Of a stretch of DNA of 64,000 bases, positions 32,491-44,440 are shown piece by piece. Under the pieces are notes generated by a model that did not search any database, was not told where the DNA came from, and saw only the letters and a program-made list of their open reading frames with translations. Source of the DNA: JAOAPY01 sp041492185 (lineage in GTDB: Bacteria; Acidobacteriota; Blastocatellia; Pyrinomonadales; Pyrinomonadaceae); contig JBGPWL010000005.1 of the NCBI GenBank assembly GCA_041492185.1, forward strand, positions 37,472 to 101,471. Reading direction: 5' to 3'. How positions within the stretch are numbered: the first letter of the stretch is position 1; every line of letters begins with the position of its first letter. The translations under genes were made by a program, and so were the position numbers.

Positions 32491-33138
32491 ATGGTTGCGA
32501 AAATTATCGAGATACTCTCTGCCTTTATCGTGGCTACGATTTCGGCACTCGGCTATTCGGGCATCGTATTGCTGATGGCGATCGAGTCGGCGTGCATTCC
32601 TTTGCCGTCGGAAGTGATCATGCCTTTCTCCGGTTACCTGGTTTCGACACACCAGTTCAACCTTTGGGGAGTTGGCATTGCCGGAGCATTTGGTTGTGTT
32701 GTGGGATCGCTCGTCGCGTACTGGGTTGGAATGTATGGCGGCCGTCCGATAATTGAAAAGTACGGCCGCTACGTTCTCATCTCGCATCACGACCTCGATC
32801 TCGCCGATCGCTGGTTTGGTCGCTACGGCGAAGCGATCGTGTTCACGAGCCGCTTGTTGCCGGTCATCCGCACCTTTATCGCATTTCCCGCGGGCGTTGC
32901 GCGGATGAATCTAACGCGCTTTGTCGCATACACGTTTGCTGGTTCACTGCCGTGGTGTTTAGGACTCGCTTATGTGGGCCAGAAACTTGGCGAAAAGTGG
33001 AACAAAGACGAGACGCTCAAGACCTTGTTTCATCGCTTTGACTTCATCATCGGAATCATCGGCGTTGTGGCGGTTGCCTGGTGGGTTTGGCGACATCTGC
33101 GGCAATTGAAAGAGCAGAAGAGTGAGCGAGCTGCGTGA
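32491..33138 (+). CDS. DedA family (VTT domain) membrane protein
   Basis: A 215-residue inner-membrane protein with four to five hydrophobic segments and DedA motifs: ESACIPLPSEVIMPFSGYL early, GCVVGSLVAYWVG with GGRPIIEKYGRY in the middle and FTSRLLPVIRTFIAFPAGVARM (the F/Y-x-R-x-x-P-x-x-R signature). DedA proteins are needed for membrane homeostasis; some members flip undecaprenyl phosphate or phospholipids. It follows pcm by 12 bases and may share its transcript. The next feature is the tRNA promoter. Confidence 0.9.
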   Translation: MVAKIIEILSAFIVATISALGYSGIVLLMAIESACIPLPSEVIMPFSGYLVSTHQFNLWGVGIAGAFGCVVGSLVAYWVGMYGGRPIIEKYGRYVLISHHDLDLADRWFGRYGEAIVFTSRLLPVIRTFIAFPAGVARMNLTRFVAYTFAGSLPWCLGLAYVGQKLGEKWNKDETLKTLFHRFDFIIGIIGVVAVAWWVWRHLRQLKEQKSERAA

Positions 33139-33191
33139 GGGTCAAGTCACACCTCGTGATCGCAAGTCAACTTTGTGATCGGTGGATCGGT

Positions 33192-33220
33192 TTGACAGTC
33201 AACGGATGCTCACCTAGAAT
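33192..33220 (+). promoter_or_regulatory. Sigma-70 promoter of tRNA-Pro
   Basis: A perfect TTGACA (33192-33197) and TAGAAT (33215-33220; 5 of 6) are separated by exactly 17 bases. The tRNA begins 39 bases after the -10 box. This is among the best matches to a housekeeping promoter in the window. Confidence 0.75.
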
Positions 33221-33258
33221 CGAACCTCGTTTGAAGTTGTAAACTTACTTCCAAACTG

Positions 33259-33336
<78 letters not shown>

Positions 33337-33404
33337 CTTTTTCCAGACGCGCACTTTCACACACATCGTCGCGTCACCTATTAAGTAAGCAGGGCATCAA
33401 AGCA

Positions 33405-34655
33405 ATGCCGTTGGTTGATTATCTCCTCCTAACACCTCTCGATGAAGAATGGCGTACTGTCCGAAGCGTTCTGGGCCCTAAAAAGATCACGACTTTCCAG
33501 ACCGACCCCATCACCTATTACCTGTGGAAGCAGCCGGTAAAACAGCCTCCATACGCTTTCGGAGAATATCTGATCGCCGCCGCCCCAATGTTTAGAAGAA
33601 CGGGTGGCGAAGCTCTGGCCAGCGTGGTCACGACTCACGGGTTAAAACAGTGGAAGCCCAGCCGCGTAGTTTTGTTGGGAATAGCCGGAAGCCTTGAGCC
33701 GGAGCAGCTTCAGCTTGGTGATGTTGTAGTGTCGGATGAAATATACGGTTATGAGGTCTCGGACGCAGAAGTTGGCCAGTTTAATTTCCGGCCCACATTC
33801 AACCAGATTGGCGCGGTGGATTTTGATCGGGTTCGCACTTTTCGTAATGATCCGAAGGCCTACGCTAAATGGCAACAGGAATGCTTGAAAGCCGGCACCG
33901 CCATTGGCCTTCAAGGAGTGACGCGCCCTCCGGAGCTACATATTGAGGCGATTGCATCCGGAAACTCTGTTGTCAAATCCAGAGCGTTCGGCAGACAATT
34001 GCAGGAGAAGATCAGCCAGAAAATTAAAGCCGTTGAGATGGAGGCTCGGGGCCTTTTTCAGGCGCTTTACATGGACGCCAAGCGCACAGATGGGCTGATG
34101 GTTCGCGGTATATCGGATTACGCCGACGAAGAGAAGAGTGAACTCGAGAAGACAACGAAAGATGCCTGGCGCACCTTTGCTGCGGCAAACGCCGCTCGCT
34201 TTCTGCGTACGTTCTGGCGCCGGGGTCCCATGCAGCCTATCTCACCCAACTATGAACTTGATCTTACAATGGGATCATTCACTCGGTTTCGGCAGGACGG
34301 CGTCCCGGACATAGAATTCAAGCAGGCGGGTGCCCAGGACAATGCGTTCCCACTCTTGCTCAACAGGAGCCAGCCGACTCCCGAATTAACTCTGGAAGTA
34401 AGCGCGTGGTCCGAATCTGGCCTGCCGGTATTGGACTTTCGCGGGCTCTGCATCGTTGAGTCGCCGAAACGCGTAGTTCTCCAAGGACAGCAAGCGCCGA
34501 CTGGGATCATGACGTTCCAGTTGCCCGCTAGCGAGTGGGGGTTGAAAGCAGAGTTGTTGTTGGGTTTTCCTTTTGGGGCTGACAAAATAAAAGTGGTTTG
34601 CAAAGACAACTTCCAGAGGAAATCTGAGAAGTTGATAGAAAGGCCTAAACGCTAG
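33405..34655 (+). CDS. PNP-superfamily nucleosidase with C-terminal beta-rich extension
   Basis: A 416-residue protein. Residues 1-272 are a nucleoside phosphorylase/nucleosidase (PNP_UDP_1) domain of the MTA/SAH-nucleosidase type: VVLLGIAGSLEPEQLQLGDV (88-107), IASGNSVV (183-190), the ribose-binding VEMEARG (210-216) and catalytic Asp in RGISDYAD (about 234-241). Active-site residues look intact. Residues 273-416 are a second region, strand-rich by pattern, which I cannot assign. Housekeeping MTA/SAH nucleosidases are ~230 residues and lack it. PNP domains fused to extra modules occur as effectors in bacterial immune systems, where they cleave nucleotides or related cofactors. Position in a tRNA island and a 14-base gap to an unknown gene support such a role here, but it is not proven. 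Confidence 0.85.
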   Translation: MPLVDYLLLTPLDEEWRTVRSVLGPKKITTFQTDPITYYLWKQPVKQPPYAFGEYLIAAAPMFRRTGGEALASVVTTHGLKQWKPSRVVLLGIAGSLEPEQLQLGDVVVSDEIYGYEVSDAEVGQFNFRPTFNQIGAVDFDRVRTFRNDPKAYAKWQQECLKAGTAIGLQGVTRPPELHIEAIASGNSVVKSRAFGRQLQEKISQKIKAVEMEARGLFQALYMDAKRTDGLMVRGISDYADEEKSELEKTTKDAWRTFAAANAARFLRTFWRRGPMQPISPNYELDLTMGSFTRFRQDGVPDIEFKQAGAQDNAFPLLLNRSQPTPELTLEVSAWSESGLPVLDFRGLCIVESPKRVVLQGQQAPTGIMTFQLPASEWGLKAELLLGFPFGADKIKVVCKDNFQRKSEKLIERPKR

Positions 34656-34669
34656 GAGGTAAGAGGGCA

Positions 34670-35305
34670 ATGACAGATTGTACAGTTTACGTTTACGACG
34701 ACCAACTGACTGCCGCAGCCAGTAACTTCATTGAAATTCGGGAATATGATCCCTTCTGGAAGAAGTTGGATATTCAGATGGGTGCAACTCTTGGCCCTAA
34801 TGAATTCGGAGCAAGAATCACACTACCAGATCCACCGGAACCAATAGTTGTGTTGGTGGATGACACTTCAAGACATTTTGCTCCCACCTCGTTAGCGTAC
34901 CTCAATGGTCGGGAGACAGCCCGACTCGATGTCACGCTCTACGCTCTACCGCTTCCGCCAGGAGGTGGGGGCGGAGGTGCCGGTCCTAGAGGAGGCGCGG
35001 TGTGGCCAATGGAACAATGGGCCAGCGAGTTCGAATATCCTGACGCGCCGCCGCAAACTCTGGATGTCATCTCACAACATGTTAATCGACAGGTTGAGTC
35101 AAACAATTGGAGCGATACCGAGGCGTTCGCGGTTCGAAGTCTCCTGGAGACAACGGTGAGGGCGATGACTGCTGCCGAATTAGATCTCGAAACGCAGGAA
35201 AAGTTGGTTAGGTGGCGACAGCAGTTGAAAAGTCTGGGCATCACGATCTTAGCCGAAGTCCAGGTCGTCCAAGCAACCGAACGTACGGCAACGGCCAGCT
35301 CCTAG
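34670..35305 (+). CDS. Island protein of unknown function, partner of the nucleosidase
   Basis: A 211-residue protein; AGGAGGTAAGAGG before the ATG is a strong ribosome-binding site. I do not recognise a family. Residues 1-94 look like a beta-sandwich (alternating strands TVYVYDD, FIEIREYD, ARITLPDPPEPIVVLVDD, ARLDVTLYALP), in style like carboxypeptidase-regulatory or CNA-B modules, but there is no signal peptide, so it is cytoplasmic. A Pro/Gly linker (94-110, with seven Gly in a row interrupted only by Ala) leads to a helical region (about 113-195) containing AVRSLLETTVRAMTAAELDL. The layout, a binding module on a flexible hinge plus a helical bundle, suits a sensor, adaptor or immunity protein for the upstream enzyme. 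This is inference. Confidence 0.75.
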   Translation: MTDCTVYVYDDQLTAAASNFIEIREYDPFWKKLDIQMGATLGPNEFGARITLPDPPEPIVVLVDDTSRHFAPTSLAYLNGRETARLDVTLYALPLPPGGGGGGAGPRGGAVWPMEQWASEFEYPDAPPQTLDVISQHVNRQVESNNWSDTEAFAVRSLLETTVRAMTAAELDLETQEKLVRWRQQLKSLGITILAEVQVVQATERTATASS

Positions 35306-35409
35306 CGAGCGACAACAGTGATGATGTTCGTGAAAGATTCCGAGCGTCGGATACGTGTGCTTTCGATGCGGATCTCAATCTGAAAACATGAAAATTCTGC
35401 GTGATGTGA

Positions 35410-35661
35410 CATACAGAAAATGCTCGCCTAGGCACGAGTACCATACCGCCTGAAGAGATCGTCGAAGGGATCACAGACCATTACAATTATGGCTTGAAGC
35501 CGAAGTCGGGCTCTACCCCCAGTATTAGCGAAGATCGATTGCTTCTTCTTGAAACGTCCGTTGACCAGTCGAAATTGAAGATAGAGACCTACCTTTCAAG
35601 ACAAACTCAAGATGATTTGCTCCGCTGGTTCGAATCCTCTCGCCCCGACCAATTTCTTTAA
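35410..35661 (+). pseudogene. Gene fragment without start codon, reading through the att-like repeat
   Basis: After a stop at 35407-35409 this frame stays open for 83 codons to TAA at 35659-35661. It has coding-like composition (for example IPPEEIVEGITDHYNYGLKP and LETSVDQSKLKIETYL) but no ATG or GTG near the beginning. Its last residues are encoded by the repeat itself. Just upstream, an ATG in another frame (35388) gives 21 codons, so a frameshift may have broken an older gene. I do not recognise the family. Confidence 0.4.
35627..35651 (+). repeat. att-like repeat, copy 2 (distal end of the island)
   Basis: GGTTCGAATCCTCTCGCCCC followed by GACCA matches the tRNA-Pro 3' end in 24 of 25 bases (G for A at the sixth base). 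Upstream bases do not match the tRNA, so this is a partial copy and not a second tRNA gene. Confidence 0.75.
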
Positions 35662-35723
35662 GAGACTCAATTCCTTTCTCTCACTCCTTCGTTTGTCTTA
35701 ATACGAGGCTAATCAAGGCGTGA

Positions 35724-37397
35724 CTAGTGCACTACCATGAACTGAAGCACATACGCCTGGAGCATGACGAGCAGACCGACCAGCGCCGCAAGTGCGAGAC
35801 TGTGAAAGAAAACGTAGCGCAGGATCTCTCCTTCATGTCCGTACCAGCGCGTTGCCGTGCTGGCGACGACGATTGATTGCGCGTCAATCATTTTGCCCAT
35901 CACGCCTCCGGAACTGTTCGCTGCGGCCATCAGTGTTGGACTCAATCCGAGCTGGTTCGCAGTGATCTTTTGCAGACTCCCAAACAAGACGTTCGACGAT
36001 GTGTCCGATCCCGTTAACGCGACTCCCAGCCATCCGAGCATTGTGCCGAAGAAGGGATAGAGAAAGCCGGTCTTCGCAAACGCCAACCCGAGCGTAGCGT
36101 CCAGACCGGAGTAACGAGTGGTGAATCCAATCGCCAGCATGGCGGCAATTGTCAGCAGCGAGAAACGCACGAGCTTGAGCGTCTTCCAATACACAACTAC
36201 CAGACCACGAAGCGAGTAACCCATCACCAGACCGGCAATGATCGATGCGATCAAAATCCCACTGCCCGTGGCCGATAGGAAGTTAAAGTTGAAGATCGCG
36301 CCTTCAGCGGTTGGCTTAGGAACGACAGGCGGGACTCTCAGCACCAGCTTGTCCAAACCGTGAACCGAAATCTTTGGCGCGGAGATTCCATCCAGCAGCG
36401 CTTTGGTCTGTGGCAAGCCCCACGCAAAAACAACGACGCTCAGAATTATCCACGGGACCCAGGCGCGGAGAATTTCGGATTGCGGATTGCGAATTGCGGA
36501 ATTCACTTCCTTCTTTTCCTGATCTCTGTGCCTCTGTGCCTCTGTGGCTTGCTCTCCCTCTTCGCCGGGAAAACGCCAGATGCGCTTTGGCTGCCAGAAC
36601 TTCAGAAAGAGCGTAAGTGAAGCAATGGAAACGATCGCGGACACGACGTCCACCAACCACGGGCCGTGAAAATTCGAGATCAGAAATTGCGGGATGGCGA
36701 AACAGACACCGGCAACGAGGATCGCGGGCCAGATCTCCAGCATTGCGCGGAAGCCGGCAAACGCCCAGATCAACCAGAAGGGAACAATGAGTGAAAAGAA
36801 AGGAAGCTGTCGTCCGACCATCGCGCTCAACGCTCGAAGATCGAGGCCGGTCACACTTTGCAGACCAATGATCGGAGTGCCGAGCGCGCCGTAGGCAACG
36901 GGAGCGGTGTTGGCAATTAACGACAGGCCCGAAGCGGCCAGCGGTGTGAATCCGAGTCCGATGAGGATGGCCCCGGTCACAGCGACCGGCGTACCGAAGC
37001 CTGAGGCACCTTCAAAAAACGCGCCGAAGCTAAACGCGACGAGTAGGAGTTGCAGTCTTCGATCCTGAGTCAGTCCCGTGATGCTCTGGCGCAAAACATC
37101 AAACAGGCCTCGCTCCTTCGTCAACTGATAAAGAAAGATCACATTGAGAATGATCCAACCGATCGGAAACAGACCATACGCCGCGCCATAGACAACCGTG
37201 CTCAGAGCCATTTTCGGTGGCATCCCAAAAACCAGAGTCGCCACGAGCAAAGAAGTCGCAAGCGCCAGCAACGCTGAATAGTGGGCTCTGACTTTCAAGA
37301 CTCCAAGCGTTCCCAGCAAAACCACGATCGGCAACGCGGCTAGAAACGTTGAGAGCACGGCGTTGCCCAGCGGGTCGTAAACCTGTGACCAGGTCAT
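35724..37397 (-). CDS. L-lactate permease (LctP/LldP family)
   Basis: A 557-residue transporter with about 12-13 hydrophobic helices and family motifs GAFFEGASGFGTPVAVTGAI, IANTAPVAYGALGTPIIG, TGSDTSSNVLFG and NSSGGVMGKMIDAQSI, all intact. It imports L-lactate (and glycolate in homologues) with protons across the inner membrane. I start at ATG 37397, where GAGG is 5 bases upstream, not the GTG two codons earlier. An unusual hydrophilic insertion of about 28 residues in a cytoplasmic loop (about residues 282-310; ATEAQRHRDQEKKEV then NSAIRNPQSEI) is encoded by intergenic-type repeat sequence. No lactate dehydrogenase or lut genes lie next to it. Confidence 0.92.
   Translation of the reverse strand: MTWSQVYDPLGNAVLSTFLAALPIVVLLGTLGVLKVRAHYSALLALATSLLVATLVFGMPPKMALSTVVYGAAYGLFPIGWIILNVIFLYQLTKERGLFDVLRQSITGLTQDRRLQLLLVAFSFGAFFEGASGFGTPVAVTGAILIGLGFTPLAASGLSLIANTAPVAYGALGTPIIGLQSVTGLDLRALSAMVGRQLPFFSLIVPFWLIWAFAGFRAMLEIWPAILVAGVCFAIPQFLISNFHGPWLVDVVSAIVSIASLTLFLKFWQPKRIWRFPGEEGEQATEAQRHRDQEKKEVNSAIRNPQSEILRAWVPWIILSVVVFAWGLPQTKALLDGISAPKISVHGLDKLVLRVPPVVPKPTAEGAIFNFNFLSATGSGILIASIIAGLVMGYSLRGLVVVYWKTLKLVRFSLLTIAAMLAIGFTTRYSGLDATLGLAFAKTGFLYPFFGTMLGWLGVALTGSDTSSNVLFGSLQKITANQLGLSPTLMAAANSSGGVMGKMIDAQSIVVASTATRWYGHEGEILRYVFFHSLALAALVGLLVMLQAYVLQFMVVH
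36469..36552. repeat. Intergenic-type repeat inserted in frame inside the lactate permease gene
   Basis: The stretch contains two simple repeat families: GGATTGCGGATTGCGAATTGC (as two overlapping GGATTGC/GAATTGC units) and tandem CTCTGTGC units (GTGCCTCTGTGCCTCTGTGG). Both are typical of non-coding spacers in this group, from memory. On the coding strand they translate without stops into a hydrophilic loop. Confidence 0.7.
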
Positions 37398-37431
37398 GCA
37401 CACCTCACGCTTGAATTCCTGATACGAGAAA

Positions 37432-37544
37432 TTTGGAGTGCGGCGGCAACGACGCCGCTTTGGATAAAGCTAATTGGATGAAGACTCCCGCCAGGATTTC
37501 TCAGCAGCGAATCCAAAGCGGCGTCGTTGCCGCCGCACTCCAAA
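37432..37544. repeat. 34-bp perfect inverted repeat (REP/MITE-like element)
   Basis: The arms 37432-37465 and 37511-37544 are exact reverse complements over 34 bases, separated by 45 bases. Each arm begins TTTGGAGTGCGGCGGCAACG (read outward to inward) and contains its own hairpin GCGGCG-N7-CGCCGC. It fills the spacer between the permease and the propeller-protein genes. No open reading frame is inside. Confidence 0.85.
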
Positions 37545-37589
37545 GCGCACCCGCCCGTTCCGTTGAAATTTCCCAACTTACCTAATTGC

Positions 37590-41021
<3,432 letters not shown>

Positions 41022-41150
41022 GAAAACTCTCCTCTTCGTTTGAAGCTGTGCACAGTCGGCGCAGTCGTTTGATGACCGCGAGCTGTGAAGCTCAGTTGAG
41101 CTTTTAAGACAAACTTTCTTGGGTATCAAATGGGAATGCGGGGCAGCCCA

Positions 41151-41171
41151 CCCGCCTTGTTAACATGCGGG
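41151..41171. repeat. Short GC-rich hairpin/repeat upstream of the propeller-protein gene
   Basis: CCCGC (41151-41155) and GCGGG (41167-41171) form a short hairpin in a spacer reading GCGGGCAGGATGCCGGCGC nearby. This phrase resembles a widespread intergenic repeat in this group, from memory. Evidence inside the window is weak. Confidence 0.3.
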
Positions 41172-41195
41172 CAGGATGCCGGCGCTACCAAGTTG

Positions 41196-43400
41196 CTAGT
41201 ACTTCGGCGTCACTCCCAGATTCTTGAACAGAAACGAATACAGGTCCGCGGTCTGCTCCAACTGTTTTGTGGTGCTGCTTGCGCCGTGACCCGAGCGCGT
41301 ATCGATGCGAATCAGGACGGGAGCATCTCCCGCTTGCGCCGCCTGCAACGTCGCCGCGTATTTGAATGAATGCGCGGGCACAACTCGATCGTCGTGATCA
41401 GCCGTCGTGATCAGTGTTGCCGGATACTTCGTGCCTGGCTTGATGTTGTGAACCGGCGAGTACGCATAGATTGCCTTGAACTCTGCTTCGTTCTCGCTCG
41501 ATCCATAATCTGCAATCCAGTTCCAGCCGATCGTGAATTTGTGAAACCGCAGCATGTCCATCACGCCTGCTTGTTGAATCACGGCCTTGAATAATTCAGG
41601 CCGCTGATTAGAAACCGCGCCGACCAGCAGTCCGCCATTTGACACTCCATGAATCGCCAACTTCTCCGGCGACGTGTACCTGTTCGCAATCAAAAACTCT
41701 GCCGCCGCGATGAAGTCGTCAAAGACATTTTGCTTTTTCAGTTTCGTTCCCGCTTCATGCCACTTCTCGCCATACTCGCCGCCGCCGCGCATGTTCGCCG
41801 ACGCGTAGACAAATCCCTGTTCGAGCAAAGCAATTCGCAGCGCGTTAAAAGACGGATTCGTGGTGATGTTGAAACCGCCGTAGCCATAAAGCACCGTCGG
41901 ATTATTCCCGTCGAGCTTGATCCCTTTCTTGTGCACCAGAAACATCGGCACGCGCGTGCCGTCCTTGCTGTGGTAAAAGACTTGAGTTGTCAGGTAATCA
42001 TTCGGATTGAATGCGGGGATATCAACCGCGCGAAAGACGAACGACTTCTGCGTCGCAATGTCATACTTGTAGATCGACGGCGGAATGTTGAATGAGGTGA
42101 AATTATAAAAGACGAATTTGTCGTCGCTCCTGCCGCCGAATCCGTTTGCCGTGCCAAGGCCCGGCAGCTTGATTTCGTTCTCGAGGTTTCCACCGAGACT
42201 GTAAACGTACGCGCGCGTCGAAACGTCTTTCAGGTAAGTGACAAAGAGCTTTGAGCCCGCTGAGGAGACGCCCTCAAGCGGTTCAGGCCGCTCCGGTATT
42301 ACGTCTTTCCAATTCTTCTCATCAGGGTTTTTCGGATCGAAAAGAATCACCCGGCGGTTCGGCGCGTTGTGATTGGTCTCGATCAATAACCCGCCATTCA
42401 CGTCATCAACCACGCGATAACTGTCGTTGCCAATCTCCGCCACAATCGGAGTGAAATTCTTTTCACCCCTGGAAAGATCGCGATAGAAAAGCGCGTTACC
42501 ATTCTTGCCCTTGCCACGTTCCGAAACTGTGAGAGTGGCGAACCGCTGATCCTCCGTAGTGCTCACGTTGTGAAACCGTTGCGGGTGCTCTTTGTCCTCA
42601 TAGATCAACTGGTCGTCCGATTGCGGTGTGCCAACCTTGTGGTAATAGACGGCCTGGTACTCGTTCTTCGACGTGAGTTCTTTGCCTTTCTCTGGCGCTG
42701 GGTAACGGCTGTAGTAAAAGCCGTCGCCCTGCCAGGCCACGCCGCTCGCTTTGATCCACTGAAGACGATCGGGCAAAGTCTTCTTAGTGGCGACTTCCAT
42801 TACATAGATTTCGTTCCAGTCAGAACCGCCCTGCGAGATGCCATAAGCGACGTAGTTACCATCCTTCGAAAGCGAAAAGGTTCCGAGTCGCGATGTGCCG
42901 TCGGCGGAAAATCTATTCGGGTCGAGCAAAAGCTCGGGCGTTCCATTCAAACCTTTTTGGAGGTAATGCACGCTCTGATTTTGCAAGCCGTCGTTCTTCG
43001 TGAAGAAAAACCACTCGCCTCTGCGCGTAGGCGACGTGTATTTCGGATAATTCAACAACTTCTCTAAACGTTCCTTGAGTTGTTGGCGATACGGAATCTT
43101 TTCGAGATAGGAAAACGTGACCTTGTTCTGCGCCTCAACCCACGCAGCCACTTCCGGCGAGTTGTCATCCTCAAGCCAGCGATAAGGATCCGGAACTTTG
43201 GTTCCGAAGTAGTTATCAACTGTGCCAACGGTCCTGGTTGTTGGATATGCGAGCCGCACTCCGCCCGACGACCCTTCGGTTTGCGCTGCGGCAGGGTTCT
43301 GATTCTGCGCGGTCGCGCGCCGTGCGATAGGCGATAGCGATCCGATCGAAATCGAAAGAGCAACCAAGACTAGAGCAAAGAACAGGTTTAGCTTTCGCAT
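41196..43400 (-). CDS. Prolyl oligopeptidase family serine peptidase
   Basis: A 734-residue S9A peptidase with signal peptide (LNLFFALVLVALSISIGSL), so periplasmic or secreted. An N-terminal segment (YPTTRTVGTVDNYFGTKVPD, PYRWLED) and a seven-bladed propeller lead to the catalytic alpha/beta-hydrolase domain with nucleophile Ser in HGVSNGGLLVG (usual form GGSNGG), Asp in TADHDDRVVP and His in RSGHGASS. It cleaves short proline-containing peptides. Start 43400 is chosen because GGAGGAA precedes it and the signal peptide follows; the open frame extends 31 codons further. It is co-directional with the propeller-protein gene, with a 174-base spacer. Confidence 0.93.
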   Translation of the reverse strand: MRKLNLFFALVLVALSISIGSLSPIARRATAQNQNPAAAQTEGSSGGVRLAYPTTRTVGTVDNYFGTKVPDPYRWLEDDNSPEVAAWVEAQNKVTFSYLEKIPYRQQLKERLEKLLNYPKYTSPTRRGEWFFFTKNDGLQNQSVHYLQKGLNGTPELLLDPNRFSADGTSRLGTFSLSKDGNYVAYGISQGGSDWNEIYVMEVATKKTLPDRLQWIKASGVAWQGDGFYYSRYPAPEKGKELTSKNEYQAVYYHKVGTPQSDDQLIYEDKEHPQRFHNVSTTEDQRFATLTVSERGKGKNGNALFYRDLSRGEKNFTPIVAEIGNDSYRVVDDVNGGLLIETNHNAPNRRVILFDPKNPDEKNWKDVIPERPEPLEGVSSAGSKLFVTYLKDVSTRAYVYSLGGNLENEIKLPGLGTANGFGGRSDDKFVFYNFTSFNIPPSIYKYDIATQKSFVFRAVDIPAFNPNDYLTTQVFYHSKDGTRVPMFLVHKKGIKLDGNNPTVLYGYGGFNITTNPSFNALRIALLEQGFVYASANMRGGGEYGEKWHEAGTKLKKQNVFDDFIAAAEFLIANRYTSPEKLAIHGVSNGGLLVGAVSNQRPELFKAVIQQAGVMDMLRFHKFTIGWNWIADYGSSENEAEFKAIYAYSPVHNIKPGTKYPATLITTADHDDRVVPAHSFKYAATLQAAQAGDAPVLIRIDTRSGHGASSTTKQLEQTADLYSFLFKNLGVTPKY

Positions 43401-43716
43401 CTGAAGATTCCTCCGAGCATTTTGAGAGCTGTAAACGGAAGTGTGACGACTGACCACTAACAACTGATTACCGACAATGCTTTTCAGGCGCATACTTTAA
43501 TCGACTCGCGGCCAAATTCCAAGGCGTTGTATCTGTTGATGGCCTCGCAATTTGAAGCGCGAGACGACCTATAACGGCAAGGTCGATCCCTCGCGCAGCG
43601 GTTGAGCTTCCAGACTTGGATCATCGCATCAAGGGTCAACGTTTCTGAGAGCTCAGAAGAATTTGGAGTGATCCTAACGCCGTTCTTAGCGAAAACTCGT
43701 GTAGAATTAGGCCGGC
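43401..43716. other. Divergent spacer between prolyl oligopeptidase and hemolysin III genes
   Basis: About 316 bases without a gene. It contains a degenerate simple-repeat stretch (GACTGACCACTAACAACTGA near 43449), a type found in spacers of this group. A TAGAAT at 43702-43707 just before the plus-strand gene could be a -10 box but has no good -35 partner. No RNA gene is recognised. Confidence 0.4.
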
Positions 43717-44400
43717 ATGGACAAACTGCATTTTACGCGAGACTTAAATCCTAAACCGGAATCACACCTCACACGTCCGCTCTCATCCCGCGAGGAGTTT
43801 GCGAACGGCATCAGTCACGCATTGGGATTAATTGCGGCGCTGGCCGCGGTCCCGGTGCTGGTTGTTACTGCCGCACGCGCAGGTAGCGCGTCTTACGTGG
43901 TCGGAGCGAGCATCTTTGCCGGCACACTGGTGACGCTCTATCTCGCGTCCACGCTTTATCACTCATTAACTCACCAGGGAGCAAAGCGCTTGTTTCGCAT
44001 CGTCGATCACGGCGCGATCTTTCTGCTTATCGCTGGTACTTACACGCCTTTCACTCTGGGTGTGCTGCGCGGGCCATGGGGTTGGACTCTGTTAGCTCTG
44101 GTCTGGAGTCTCGCGGTGGTCGGGCTGACGTTGAAGGTTTTCAAAGGCACTCGGCATAGTTGGTTTTCGATTGGGCTCTACCTGGCGATGGGCTGGCTGG
44201 CCCTCATTGCGATCAAGCCCATCTGGTTGCATGTGCCGCTGCCAGGCATTCTTTGGTTGTTGGCCGGAGGTCTGGCTTACACGGGCGGTTTGGGTTTCTT
44301 TGCCGCGCACCGTCTGCGCTACAACCATTTCGTCTGGCACCTGTTTGTCATCGCGGGTACAACGTGTCACTTCTTTGCGGTGTTGTGGTATGCGACGTGA
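43717..44400 (+). CDS. Hemolysin III family (TrhA/PAQR-like) membrane protein
   Basis: A 227-residue protein with seven hydrophobic segments and the metal-site motifs of the family: EEFANGISHALG near the N-terminus, STLYHSL and RIVDHGAIFLLIAGTYTPF in the middle and FVWHLFVIAGTTCHFFAVL at the end. The conserved Ser, His and Asp that coordinate a metal in PAQR proteins are present. The family has been linked to membrane-energetic and lipid homeostasis; true haemolysis is doubtful for most members. No operon partner is obvious; the next gene is 185 bases on. Confidence 0.9.
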   Translation: MDKLHFTRDLNPKPESHLTRPLSSREEFANGISHALGLIAALAAVPVLVVTAARAGSASYVVGASIFAGTLVTLYLASTLYHSLTHQGAKRLFRIVDHGAIFLLIAGTYTPFTLGVLRGPWGWTLLALVWSLAVVGLTLKVFKGTRHSWFSIGLYLAMGWLALIAIKPIWLHVPLPGILWLLAGGLAYTGGLGFFAAHRLRYNHFVWHLFVIAGTTCHFFAVLWYAT

Positions 44401-44440
44401 TCAGAGTACTAAGAACTGAGTGCTGAGTCATCCGAAGTAA
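44401..44440. repeat. Degenerate AGTACTAAGAACTGAGTGCTGAGT simple repeat
   Basis: Directly after the hemolysin III stop codon, units of the form AGTACT/GAACTGAGTGCTGAG run in tandem. This kind of ACTGAGT array is a recurring spacer motif in Acidobacteriota and some Cyanobacteria, from memory. No function is known. Confidence 0.35.

Noticed and set aside
35627..35651. Second tRNA gene near 35.63 kb
   Set aside because: Only the 3' 25 bases match; there is no acceptor 5' strand, D arm or anticodon arm upstream.
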